Below are positions 1 through 5,710 of a stretch of DNA of 5,710 nucleotides, piece after piece. This DNA is from Burkholderiales bacterium (GTDB taxonomy: Bacteria > Pseudomonadota > Gammaproteobacteria > Burkholderiales > Burkholderiaceae_F). The notes under the pieces were generated by a model. That model saw only the letters and a list, made by a program, of their open reading frames with translations. It did no database searches and was not told the DNA's origin. The first letter of the stretch is position 1, and the number at the start of each line of letters is the position of its first letter. The position numbers and the translations under genes are program-made. The stretch spans positions 1 through 5,710 of the forward strand of contig JAJPXW010000160.1 of assembly GCA_021205255.1 (NCBI GenBank), given 5' to 3'.

Positions 1-933
1 GATAGTTTGCCCCAAGTTTGGGTTCTTGAGCTTTCAAGCTTCCAGTTAGAGACATCTGCTAGCTTAGTGTGCGTTGCAGCCGCCCTTCTTAATGTGACTG
101 AAGACCACATTGATTGGCACGGCAGTCTCGACGCCTATGCGGCTTGCAAGAAGAAGATCTTCTCTGATCCAACAGTGCGTGTATTAAATAGAGAAGATAA
201 GTACTCCATGGAGTGCGCAGAAAATATCGATCCTAAGCTTGTACGCACATTCGGTCCTACTAAACCGGAAAAGCCTGGCGAATTCGGAATAGAGAAAGTT
301 GGTGCTTTTGGGTGGCTGTCATATAGACCTGAAAATGCTAAAGATAACGTCAGGATCATTCCAGAAAACGCGCTTCTTATCCGTGGCAAGCATAACAAGA
401 TGAATGCTCTGGCTGCTAGCGCATTAGCTCTTGCTATCGGGATTGATCTCGATGTTGTCCGCAAAGCGCTGACTAGCTATAAAGGCATGCCCCATCGCGT
501 ACAGCCAGTTCTAGTATCCGACGATATCGAATATGTCGATGACTCCAAAGGAACAAATGTTGGAGCCACAGTGGCCGCATTATCTGGATTTGAAAACCAG
601 AAAGTCGTCATCATTCTTGGCGGTGACGGCAAAGGCCAGGATTTTTCTCCATTACTTAATCCAGTAAAAGAGCATTGCAGAGGTGTAGTGCTGATTGGGC
701 GTGACGCTCCATTAATTGAAAAGGCTCTGCAAGAAGCTGGTGTTCCTATCGAACATGCTAAAGACATGAAAGAAGCAGTGAAGGAATGCCGGCAAATGGC
801 TAAGCCAGGCGATGTGATTCTGCTTTCGCCAGCCTGCGCTAGCTGGGATATGTATAGAGACTACGCCGAAAGATCCGAACAATTTATTGAAGCTGCCAAG
901 GAAATTGCAAGAGAGGAAGGTTGCCCATGCTGA
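1..933 (+). CDS. murD: UDP-N-acetylmuramoyl-L-alanine--D-glutamate ligase, 3' part (5' end outside window)
   Basis: MurD is the cytoplasmic ATP-dependent ligase that adds D-glutamate to UDP-MurNAc-L-Ala. The frame is open from base 1, and 310 residues are present. By comparison with E. coli MurD (about 438 aa), roughly 150 N-terminal residues, including the UDP-binding domain and the P-loop, lie upstream. Counting window codons, the following are visible: LELSSFQLE (9-17), NVTEDH (31-36), the candidate carbamylated lysine in ACKKKIF (K50), and HNKMNAL (131-137) at the entry to the C-terminal domain. Further on are DDSKGTN (180-186), GGDGKG (207-212), SPACASWD (276-283) and the R291/F295 region of the closing helix. 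The TTG at 7 lies inside the conserved core and is not a start. The DDSKGTN form resembles betaproteobacterial MurD. The stop overlaps the ftsW start by 7 nt, so the two are probably translationally coupled. No damage is seen in the visible part. Confidence 0.97.
   Translation, partial: DSLPQVWVLELSSFQLETSASLVCVAAALLNVTEDHIDWHGSLDAYAACKKKIFSDPTVRVLNREDKYSMECAENIDPKLVRTFGPTKPEKPGEFGIEKVGAFGWLSYRPENAKDNVRIIPENALLIRGKHNKMNALAASALALAIGIDLDVVRKALTSYKGMPHRVQPVLVSDDIEYVDDSKGTNVGATVAALSGFENQKVVIILGGDGKGQDFSPLLNPVKEHCRGVVLIGRDAPLIEKALQEAGVPIEHAKDMKEAVKECRQMAKPGDVILLSPACASWDMYRDYAERSEQFIEAAKEIAREEGCPC
911..920 (+). promoter_or_regulatory. Ribosome binding site for ftsW
   Basis: GAGAGGAAGG lies inside the end of murD. 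Its AGGAAGG core ends 6 nt before the ATG at 927 but directly abuts the TTG at 921. This spacing decides the ftsW start in favour of ATG 927. Confidence 0.8.
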
Positions 934-2165
934 AGTTCTTTAAAAAAGACCGTGAAGGCGATGTTCCAATTAGGACGAAGATTGGTGATTCTGCCGTGGC
1001 GGCAATTGCGTCGCCTCGGCTTAACACCAAGATTAATGTCCAGCCTGACTGGGGTGTGCTCTTTGTCGTATTCAGCCTCGTGCTGATTGGCACACTCATG
1101 GTCTTTTCAGCTTCCATTTCATTATCGGATGCACCAAAGTACAAGGTCGCACCTGAGTCGTTTCTAATAAAGCATCTGATTTCACTTGCTATTGCGTTGT
1201 CATGCGCCTATGCAGTTAACAAAGTGCCCATGCGTGTATGGGAGACGCTGGCTCCTTATGTGTTTATTTTTGGAGTTGCTTTATTAGTAGCGGTTCTCAT
1301 TCCGTCAATAGGACGTAATGTCAACGGTGCTTCGCGCTGGATACAAGTAGGTCCATTAAGAATTCAGGCAACTGAATTCATGAAGATTGCAGTATTGCTG
1401 TATGCGGCTAATTTCATAGTGCGTAAGCAGAACTACATGCATAGTTTCAAGAAAGCGTTCCTGCCAATGGGTATTGTGGTCGCATGCGTGGGCTTCTTAG
1501 TTCTTGAGGAACCAGACCTTGGCGCATTCATGATGATCCTCATCATCGCTATGGGATTGCTCTATCTCGGTGGCGTGAACTTCTCCATTTTCTTATCGAT
1601 GATTGGAGTGGTCGTAGCCTTGATCGTCGGCATAGTGGTTACGTCCCCATGGCGTATGCAGAGAATCTTTGCCTATATGGACCCGTGGTCCAAAGACCAT
1701 GCATTAGGTAAGTCCTATCAGCTTTCGCATTCCCTTATCGCATTTGGGCGAGGCGAGATCTGGGGTGTAGGACTTGGTGACGCTATCGAAAAGCAGAACT
1801 ACTTACCGGAAGCCCATACCGACTTCATTTTGGCCATTATCGGTGAAGAACTCGGATTCATTGGCGTAGCAGTAATTCTGATGCTTTTCGTCTGGCTAGT
1901 AAGACGCGCTTTTGAAATTGGCAGAAAGGCAATCAAGCTTGAACATGTGTTTTCTGGACTGGTTGCGCAAGGCATCGCCATATGGCTTGGAGCGCAGACA
2001 TTTATTAATGTCGGTGTAGCCAGTGGTCTACTTCCTACAAAAGGATTGACGCTGCCGTTTGTAAGTTTTGGTGGTTCGGCATTAATGGCAACTCTTTGCG
2101 CTATTGGGCTGTTGCTGCGGATCGATTATGAAAACAAAGTGACCATGAGAGGTGGCAGAGGATGA
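927..2165 (+). CDS. ftsW: Septal peptidoglycan glycosyltransferase FtsW (SEDS family)
   Basis: FtsW is the inner-membrane SEDS polymerase that builds septal glycan strands from lipid II together with FtsI (PBP3). The product is 412 aa, matching E. coli FtsW (414 aa). A hydrophilic, presumably cytoplasmic N-terminus of about 45 residues is followed by many hydrophobic segments, with the first starting near residue 48. SEDS signatures are in order: NGASRW (133-138), QATEFMK (147-153, where many homologues read QPSE), and EEPDLGA (194-200). YLPEAHTDF follows, with D299 matching the essential catalytic aspartate (D297 of E. coli FtsW). INVGVASGLLPTKGLTLPF and SFGGS lie near the C-terminus. The order murD-ftsW-murG and the PEAHTDF form favour FtsW over RodA. 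I chose ATG 927 over the in-frame TTG at 921 because of Shine-Dalgarno spacing. The gene overlaps murD by 7 nt and murG by 4 nt (ATGA). Confidence 0.97.
   Translation: MLKFFKKDREGDVPIRTKIGDSAVAAIASPRLNTKINVQPDWGVLFVVFSLVLIGTLMVFSASISLSDAPKYKVAPESFLIKHLISLAIALSCAYAVNKVPMRVWETLAPYVFIFGVALLVAVLIPSIGRNVNGASRWIQVGPLRIQATEFMKIAVLLYAANFIVRKQNYMHSFKKAFLPMGIVVACVGFLVLEEPDLGAFMMILIIAMGLLYLGGVNFSIFLSMIGVVVALIVGIVVTSPWRMQRIFAYMDPWSKDHALGKSYQLSHSLIAFGRGEIWGVGLGDAIEKQNYLPEAHTDFILAIIGEELGFIGVAVILMLFVWLVRRAFEIGRKAIKLEHVFSGLVAQGIAIWLGAQTFINVGVASGLLPTKGLTLPFVSFGGSALMATLCAIGLLLRIDYENKVTMRGGRG
2147..2155 (+). promoter_or_regulatory. Ribosome binding site for murG
   Basis: GAGAGGTGG lies within the last codons of ftsW, 6 nt before the ATG at 2162. 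Together with the ATGA stop/start overlap it supports translational coupling between ftsW and murG. Confidence 0.7.
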
Positions 2166-3253
2166 CTAAGACTCTAGTAATTGCCGCGGCTGGAACTGGT
2201 GGACACGTGATGCCCGGACTGGCTGTCGCAAAAATCATGATCGAGCGTGGTTGGAATGTCCACTGGATTGGTACGAAGGTTGGTATGGAACGCAAACTTG
2301 TGGAAAAGTACGACATACCTTTCGATGAGCTCAATTTCCAAGGTCTACGTGGCAAAGGGTTGGAGACAATGCTTACTGGCGGGTTCAAGCTTGTAGGCAG
2401 CATCTTGAGATCTCGTAATCTACTGAAGAAATGCCAAGCCGATATCGTATTTTCGACTGGTGGCTATGTTGCTGTTCCCGTTTGCTTAGCAGCCGGTGCT
2501 ATCTCTATTCCATACGTTTTAATGAATAGCGACGCTGAACCACTGTTAAGCGTCAAGTTAGTACAAGGTAATTCCAGTGGAGTGCTTTGTGGCTTCCAAG
2601 GATTAGCCGCGGACTTAGCTGGCAATAAAGCTCTCATCACTGGAAATCCAGTTAGAGAAGAAATTATTAAGGTTCGCCATCCTGAAGTGCGTTATGCCGA
2701 ACCTAAGGACAAATTAGATTTATTGATTTTTGGTGGATCTCTTGGCGCCAAGGTCTTTAATGAGACTGCTCCAAGAGCCCTTGCGTTAATCCCTGAGGAT
2801 AAGCGTCCAAACGTTGTTCATCAATGCGGCATTAAAGCCGTCCCTGATGTTGAAGCTCTTTATAAGGAATTAGGCGTTAAGGCCGAAGTCGTTCCATTTA
2901 TTGAAGATATGGCTGCTGCCTACGAAAAGGCCGATGTCGTACTTGCCCGTGCAGGTGCGATATCCGTTAGTGAACTAACGGCAGCTGGAGTTCCGGCCAT
3001 ACTTGTTCCCCTAGTTGTAAAGACAACTTCGCATCAGAAGGGCAATGCCGAGTACATGTCAAAGGAGGGCGCGGCTGTCTATCTGCCTCAGACCGAGCTT
3101 ACGCCAGAAAGACTGGCGGAAGTAATACAAGAGCTTGACAGAGAAACGCTTCTGGAAATGGCCAAAAAAGCAAAATTGCTCGGGCACCCTGGTGCAGCTA
3201 CGACAGCCGCCAATTTCCTAGAACATATTTATTCAGGAAGGTTGCAGAAATGA
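2162..3253 (+). CDS. murG: MurG glycosyltransferase (lipid I to lipid II)
   Basis: MurG transfers GlcNAc from UDP-GlcNAc to lipid I at the cytoplasmic face of the inner membrane, making lipid II. At 363 aa it has normal family length (E. coli about 355), with the two-domain GT-B layout. N-domain: GTGGHVMPG (11-19, with conserved H15), GLRGKG (61-66) and STGGYVAVP (98-106). C-domain: GNPVRE (161-166), GGSLGA (191-196, usually GGSQGA), FIEDMAAAY, and AGAISVSE (264-271, with E271 matching the uridine-ribose-binding glutamate). H291-Q292 and N295 lie in the sugar-binding loop. One oddity: after the second glycine-rich loop, residues 121-124 read MNSD where E. coli MurG has HEQN. The rest of the protein is well conserved, so I infer a lineage variant rather than loss of function. 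The ATG start overlaps the ftsW stop by 4 nt, and the murG stop overlaps the murC start by 4 nt. Confidence 0.96.
   Translation: MTKTLVIAAAGTGGHVMPGLAVAKIMIERGWNVHWIGTKVGMERKLVEKYDIPFDELNFQGLRGKGLETMLTGGFKLVGSILRSRNLLKKCQADIVFSTGGYVAVPVCLAAGAISIPYVLMNSDAEPLLSVKLVQGNSSGVLCGFQGLAADLAGNKALITGNPVREEIIKVRHPEVRYAEPKDKLDLLIFGGSLGAKVFNETAPRALALIPEDKRPNVVHQCGIKAVPDVEALYKELGVKAEVVPFIEDMAAAYEKADVVLARAGAISVSELTAAGVPAILVPLVVKTTSHQKGNAEYMSKEGAAVYLPQTELTPERLAEVIQELDRETLLEMAKKAKLLGHPGAATTAANFLEHIYSGRLQK
3235..3241 (+). promoter_or_regulatory. Ribosome binding site for murC
   Basis: AGGAAGG lies inside the end of murG, 8 nt before the ATG at 3250. It supports that ATG over the in-frame GTG at 3259. Confidence 0.75.
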
Positions 3254-4659
3254 TCTTGGTGAAAAGACTGCATTTCGTCGGTATAGGAGGAACCGGCATG
3301 AATGGCATCGCCGAAGTTCTTCTGAACAAGTCCTATAAAGTAACGGGTTCGGATCTTCGCTCCAATGCTGCTACTGAAAGCCTAGAGGCTCTCGGTGCTG
3401 AGATCCACTATGGCCATGCTCCTGAAAATGTGGGAGACGCTGATGTTGTGGTTATTTCCAGCGCCGTTCACCAAGATAATCCTGAAGTACTAGAAGCAAG
3501 AAGTAGAAATATTCCAGTAGTGCCACGAGCCATCATGCTTGCTGAGCTGATGCGGTTAAGGCATGGCATTGCGATTGCTGGTACTCATGGAAAGACAACG
3601 ACGACTTCCTTAGTGACTAGCATTCTGGAAAGAGGTGGGTTAGATCCAACGTTCGTTATTGGCGGAAGATTAAATGCCGCTGGTGCGAATGCTGCTCTTG
3701 GCCAAGGTAAATATATTGTGGCTGAAGCTGACGAGTCTGATGCCTCATTCCTCTATCTCACGCCAGTTATCGCTGTCATTACTAATATTGATCTAGACCA
3801 TATGGAAACTTATGGGCATGATCTCAATAAGTTAAAGCAGGCATTTGTCGACTTTGCTATGAGACTGCCTTTCTATGGCAAAGTGATCCTCTGCATTGAA
3901 GACGAAAATGTCCGTTCAGTGCTTCACTCCATAAAGAAACCAAGGTTGACTTATGGCTTTAGGGAAGAAGCCCAGATTAGAGCAATCGACATTGTTCCAG
4001 AAGGAACAGCCACACGCTTTACCGTAGTCACTTCCTTAGAAGGAATCGAGCCCTTTGAAGTCAAGCTCAACCTTCCTGGTAAACATAATGTACTGAATGC
4101 ATTGGCCGCAATTGCTGTGGGGTTGGTAGTTGAAGTTGATGTGCCTGCATTACAAGACGCATTAAAGAATTTCAAAGGTGTTGGTAGACGCTTCACTATC
4201 TGGGGTGAATCCAAGACTCCGGGAGGTAAGACCTATACGGTTGTTGACGACTATGGGCATCACCCCAATGAAATAGCAGCAACAATTGCAGCGGCTAGAA
4301 CAGCCTATCCAGAGCGCAATCTAATGTTGGTCTTCCAACCCCATCGCTACACGAGAACCAAAGACTGCTTTGATGGATTAGTTAAGGCTCTCTCTACAGT
4401 CGATAAGTTAGTTCTTTGCGATATCTATTCAGCTGGAGAAGATCCGATTCCTGGAGTTGATGGCCAATCCCTTTATCAAGCAATAGAAAGAGAAGGCAAA
4501 GTTAAACCGATTTTTGCGAAAGATATCGAACAGGCGCAATGCGAAGTAGATAACCACGCTGAAGATAACAGCATAGTTCTTGTCATGGGGCCAGGCAGTA
4601 TTGGTTCGGTTCCCGCAAAGCTGATTGAAAGAGGTAAGAAATACGATGGCCAATATTAA
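3250..4659 (+). CDS. murC: UDP-N-acetylmuramate--L-alanine ligase MurC
   Basis: MurC is the cytoplasmic ATP-dependent ligase that adds L-alanine to UDP-MurNAc, the first amino acid of the stem peptide. At 469 aa it is slightly shorter than E. coli MurC (491 aa) but has all three Mur ligase domains. The N-terminal Rossmann-like UDP-binding domain opens with HFVGIGGTGMNGIAE. The ATP-binding P-loop is GTHGKTTTTS (111-120, K115). EADESDASF (159-167, E162) and TNIDLDHME (178-186, H184) supply metal and substrate ligands. HNVLNALAA (279-287) marks the start of the C-terminal domain. That domain carries GVGRRF, DDYGHHPNE (333-341) and FQPHRYTRT (362-370). The TNIDLDHM and DYGHHP signatures separate it from MurD, MurE and MurF; the lack of a Mpl-type context also fits MurC. 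It overlaps murG by 4 nt and ddl by 14 nt. Nothing suggests degradation. Confidence 0.97.
   Translation: MILVKRLHFVGIGGTGMNGIAEVLLNKSYKVTGSDLRSNAATESLEALGAEIHYGHAPENVGDADVVVISSAVHQDNPEVLEARSRNIPVVPRAIMLAELMRLRHGIAIAGTHGKTTTTSLVTSILERGGLDPTFVIGGRLNAAGANAALGQGKYIVAEADESDASFLYLTPVIAVITNIDLDHMETYGHDLNKLKQAFVDFAMRLPFYGKVILCIEDENVRSVLHSIKKPRLTYGFREEAQIRAIDIVPEGTATRFTVVTSLEGIEPFEVKLNLPGKHNVLNALAAIAVGLVVEVDVPALQDALKNFKGVGRRFTIWGESKTPGGKTYTVVDDYGHHPNEIAATIAAARTAYPERNLMLVFQPHRYTRTKDCFDGLVKALSTVDKLVLCDIYSAGEDPIPGVDGQSLYQAIEREGKVKPIFAKDIEQAQCEVDNHAEDNSIVLVMGPGSIGSVPAKLIERGKKYDGQY
4630..4635 (+). promoter_or_regulatory. Ribosome binding site for ddl
   Basis: AGAGGT lies inside murC, 10 nt before the ATG at 4646. 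The in-frame TTG at 4625 lies upstream of this site and has no purine-rich sequence of its own, so ATG 4646 is the better start. Confidence 0.65.
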
Positions 4660-5599
4660 TGTCAAGGATTTAGGAAAAGTCGTAGTCATACTCGGTGGAT
4701 CATCTTCCGAGCGGGAAATTTCCTTAATGAGCGGCAACGGTGTGTACAACGCACTTAAAGATGCCGGAGCTGATGTCTATAAATACGATCCCAAGGAACA
4801 GAGCTTAGGTGATCTTGCTCATGCCAAATATGACCGAGCTTTTCTTATTCTGCATGGCAAAGGCGGAGAAGACGGAATTATCCAAGGTCTACTGGAATAT
4901 CTAAAGCTTCCGTATACAGGATGTGGAGTCTGCGCATCGGCTGTGTCAATGGACAAAGTCCTGACAAAAGCGGTTTGGGAAATGGCCGGTTTACCTGTCC
5001 CAAGAGGAACGACTATTGGACCGGATACAGATTTAGAAGAAGTCTTGAAGCTACTAGGCAAAGACATTGTTATTAAGCCTAGTAAGGAAGGCTCAAGCAT
5101 TGGTCTCTACAAATTAGAGAACGCTACTGTCGACACTCTTAAAGAAGCTGTACAGAAAGCCCAGGAAGATGGAATGGCCGTCATGGCCGAAGAAATGATC
5201 AAGGGTCGTGAACTGACAGTAGCAGTATTAGATAGAGGCGATGGTCAAGGCCTGAAAGCCCTGCCAATAGTCGAAATTAAGGCTCCATCAGGAGACTACG
5301 ACTATGAGCACAAGTATTTCTCCGACGCCACTCAATATATCTGTCCAGCAGAGCTTCCTGAAGATGTGGCTAACGCTATAGCGGTTGCGACAGAAAGAGC
5401 AGCAAAGGCAGTAGGTGCATCAGGCTGGGGAAGAATCGATCTGATGCTTCGTGATGATGGGTCTTTTGCTTTCCTAGAAATTAATACCGCTCCTGGCATG
5501 ACACCGCATTCTTTAGTTCCAATGGCAGCTAAAGCAGTTGGAATTGACTATACGGAATTAGTGGAAATTGTGGCAAAAGGTGCTGCTCTTAAAGGTTAG
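4646..5599 (+). CDS. ddlB: D-alanine--D-alanine ligase (DdlB type)
   Basis: Ddl is the cytoplasmic ATP-grasp ligase that joins two D-alanines into the dipeptide MurF later adds to the peptidoglycan precursor. From ATG 4646 it has 317 aa (E. coli DdlB: 306). The N-terminal domain has GGSSSEREIS with E22 matching E. coli E15, then LHGKGGEDG and the conserved SMDK. The ATP-grasp domain has IKPSKEGSSIG (K144, S150). The omega loop is YDYEHKYFSD (Y220, K223, Y224), where the tyrosine matching E. coli Y216 favours dipeptide over depsipeptide synthesis. GWGRID (R263, D265), LEINTAPGM (E278, N280) and HS (S289) supply metal and substrate ligands. The tyrosine in the omega loop argues against a VanA-type D-Ala-D-Lac ligase. 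It overlaps murC by 14 nt. The DdlB label follows from its position in the dcw cluster. It ends in TAG, followed by a purine-rich non-coding stretch. Confidence 0.96.
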   Translation: MANINVKDLGKVVVILGGSSSEREISLMSGNGVYNALKDAGADVYKYDPKEQSLGDLAHAKYDRAFLILHGKGGEDGIIQGLLEYLKLPYTGCGVCASAVSMDKVLTKAVWEMAGLPVPRGTTIGPDTDLEEVLKLLGKDIVIKPSKEGSSIGLYKLENATVDTLKEAVQKAQEDGMAVMAEEMIKGRELTVAVLDRGDGQGLKALPIVEIKAPSGDYDYEHKYFSDATQYICPAELPEDVANAIAVATERAAKAVGASGWGRIDLMLRDDGSFAFLEINTAPGMTPHSLVPMAAKAVGIDYTELVEIVAKGAALKG

Positions 5600-5629
5600 A
5601 TATTTAAAGAAAGGAAATTTAAAGGTAAG

Positions 5630-5666
5630 AAGCTAAAAGCTGTAAAGCAACAGGCAAAGCTAAAAG
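5630..5666 (+). repeat. Short direct repeat AAGCTAAAAG, two copies
   Basis: The 10-mer AAGCTAAAAG occurs at 5630-5639 and again at 5657-5666, a 27-nt step. A looser motif resembling TTAAAGGTTAGA appears near 5589, 5619 and 5678. In such A-rich sequence these may be chance matches; no known function is recognised. Confidence 0.35.
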
Positions 5667-5672
5667 GAACTC

Positions 5673-5706
5673 AGAACTTAAGGTTATAGAGAAAAGGATA
5701 AGTTCT
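5673..5706. repeat. Imperfect inverted repeat near the right edge
   Basis: AGAACTTA (5673-5680) is the exact reverse complement of TAAGTTCT (5699-5706). After one mismatch, two further pairs (CT at 5670-5671 region context with AG at 5708-5709, allowing for the mismatch at 5672/5707) extend it. The loop is 18 nt. The stem is AT-rich and no T-tract is visible before the window ends, so it cannot be called a terminator. It could be a weak RNA hairpin or an operator-like dyad. Confidence 0.35.
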
Positions 5707-5710
5707 TAGG

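Larger units (their letters stand above)
5600..5710 (+). other. Purine-rich stretch after ddl, no gene start visible
   Basis: These 111 bases contain no ATG, GTG or TTG on the + strand, so the expected ftsQ does not begin here with a common start codon. By hand count about 70% of the bases are purines, with only 10 C. The ddl frame stays open for 29 codons after its TAG and would encode a lysine-rich tail ending at a second TAG (5687-5689). A different frame is open from 5682 to the window edge but has no start codon. Most likely this is an untranslated spacer or leader before the next gene. No convincing promoter was found. Confidence 0.6.

Noticed and set aside
7..9. TTG as a start codon giving a 308-residue murD product
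   Set aside because: The frame is open to base 1, and this codon lies just before the conserved LELSSFQLE motif deep in the MurD central domain. The gene is cut by the window edge, not naturally short.
135..464. Minus-strand open frame of 109 codons within murD
   Set aside because: It lies wholly opposite a well-conserved gene and its translation shows no recognisable domain; it is a shadow of the coding strand.
921..923. TTG as the ftsW start
   Set aside because: The Shine-Dalgarno sequence directly abuts it, leaving no spacing; ATG 927 has the expected 6-nt gap.
2101..2403. Minus-strand open frame across the ftsW-murG junction
   Set aside because: It is antisense to conserved FtsW and MurG motifs, and its serine- and proline-rich translation is typical of a shadow frame.
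2438..2560. MurG read as an inactive paralogue because of its altered loop
   Set aside because: The glycine-rich loops, H15, R165, E271 and Q292 are all present, the length is normal, and the gene sits in the standard murG position with tight coupling, so a functional MurG is far more likely.
4625..4627. TTG as the ddl start, adding 7 residues
   Set aside because: It precedes the best Shine-Dalgarno sequence and would lengthen the overlap with murC; ATG 4646 fits both the spacing and the family N-terminus.
4429..4749. Minus-strand open frame across the murC-ddl junction
   Set aside because: It is antisense to two intact conserved genes, with no recognised motif; a possible antisense transcript cannot be judged from sequence alone.
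5544..5606. Promoter-like elements near the end of ddl (TTGACT at 5544, TATTTA at 5601)
   Set aside because: No -10-like hexamer lies 16-18 nt after TTGACT, and no usable -35 lies at the right distance before TATTTA.

Overview
This window is a stretch of the conserved division and cell wall (dcw) gene cluster of a Gram-negative bacterium. All genes are on the + strand, in the order murD (3' part only), ftsW, murG, murC, ddl. This order, with ddl directly after murC and no murB between them, is the arrangement known from Beta- and Gammaproteobacteria. The MurD motif DDSKGTN followed by VGATVAAL, and the form of the MurG C-terminal domain, look betaproteobacterial. Base composition is moderate (roughly mid to high 40s percent GC by eye), low for that class. 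A host-associated Burkholderiales lineage such as the Sutterellaceae is my best guess, but this is inference only.

Layout: positions 1-933 hold the C-terminal two thirds of murD, cut by the left window edge. ftsW follows at 927-2165, murG at 2162-3253, murC at 3250-4659 and ddl at 4646-5599. Each gene overlaps the next, by 7, 4, 4 and 14 nt in turn. Each internal start has a purine-rich Shine-Dalgarno sequence inside the preceding gene. This indicates one polycistronic message with translational coupling and leaves no room for conventional intergenic promoters or terminators. The last 111 bases (5600-5710) hold no ATG, GTG or TTG on the + strand. They are strongly purine-rich and carry short direct repeats and an imperfect inverted repeat. 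The expected next gene, ftsQ, does not begin inside the window.

The genes form one pathway. MurC adds L-Ala to UDP-MurNAc and MurD adds D-Glu. Ddl makes the D-Ala-D-Ala dipeptide later added by MurF. MurG converts lipid I to lipid II on the inner face of the membrane. FtsW is the SEDS glycosyltransferase that polymerises lipid II at the septum.

All five genes look intact and functional apart from the window cut in murD. I found no mobile element, CRISPR array, RNA gene or convincing novel system. The points most worth checking are a non-canonical loop in MurG (MNSD where the E. coli enzyme has HEQN) and the unusual purine-rich region after ddl.
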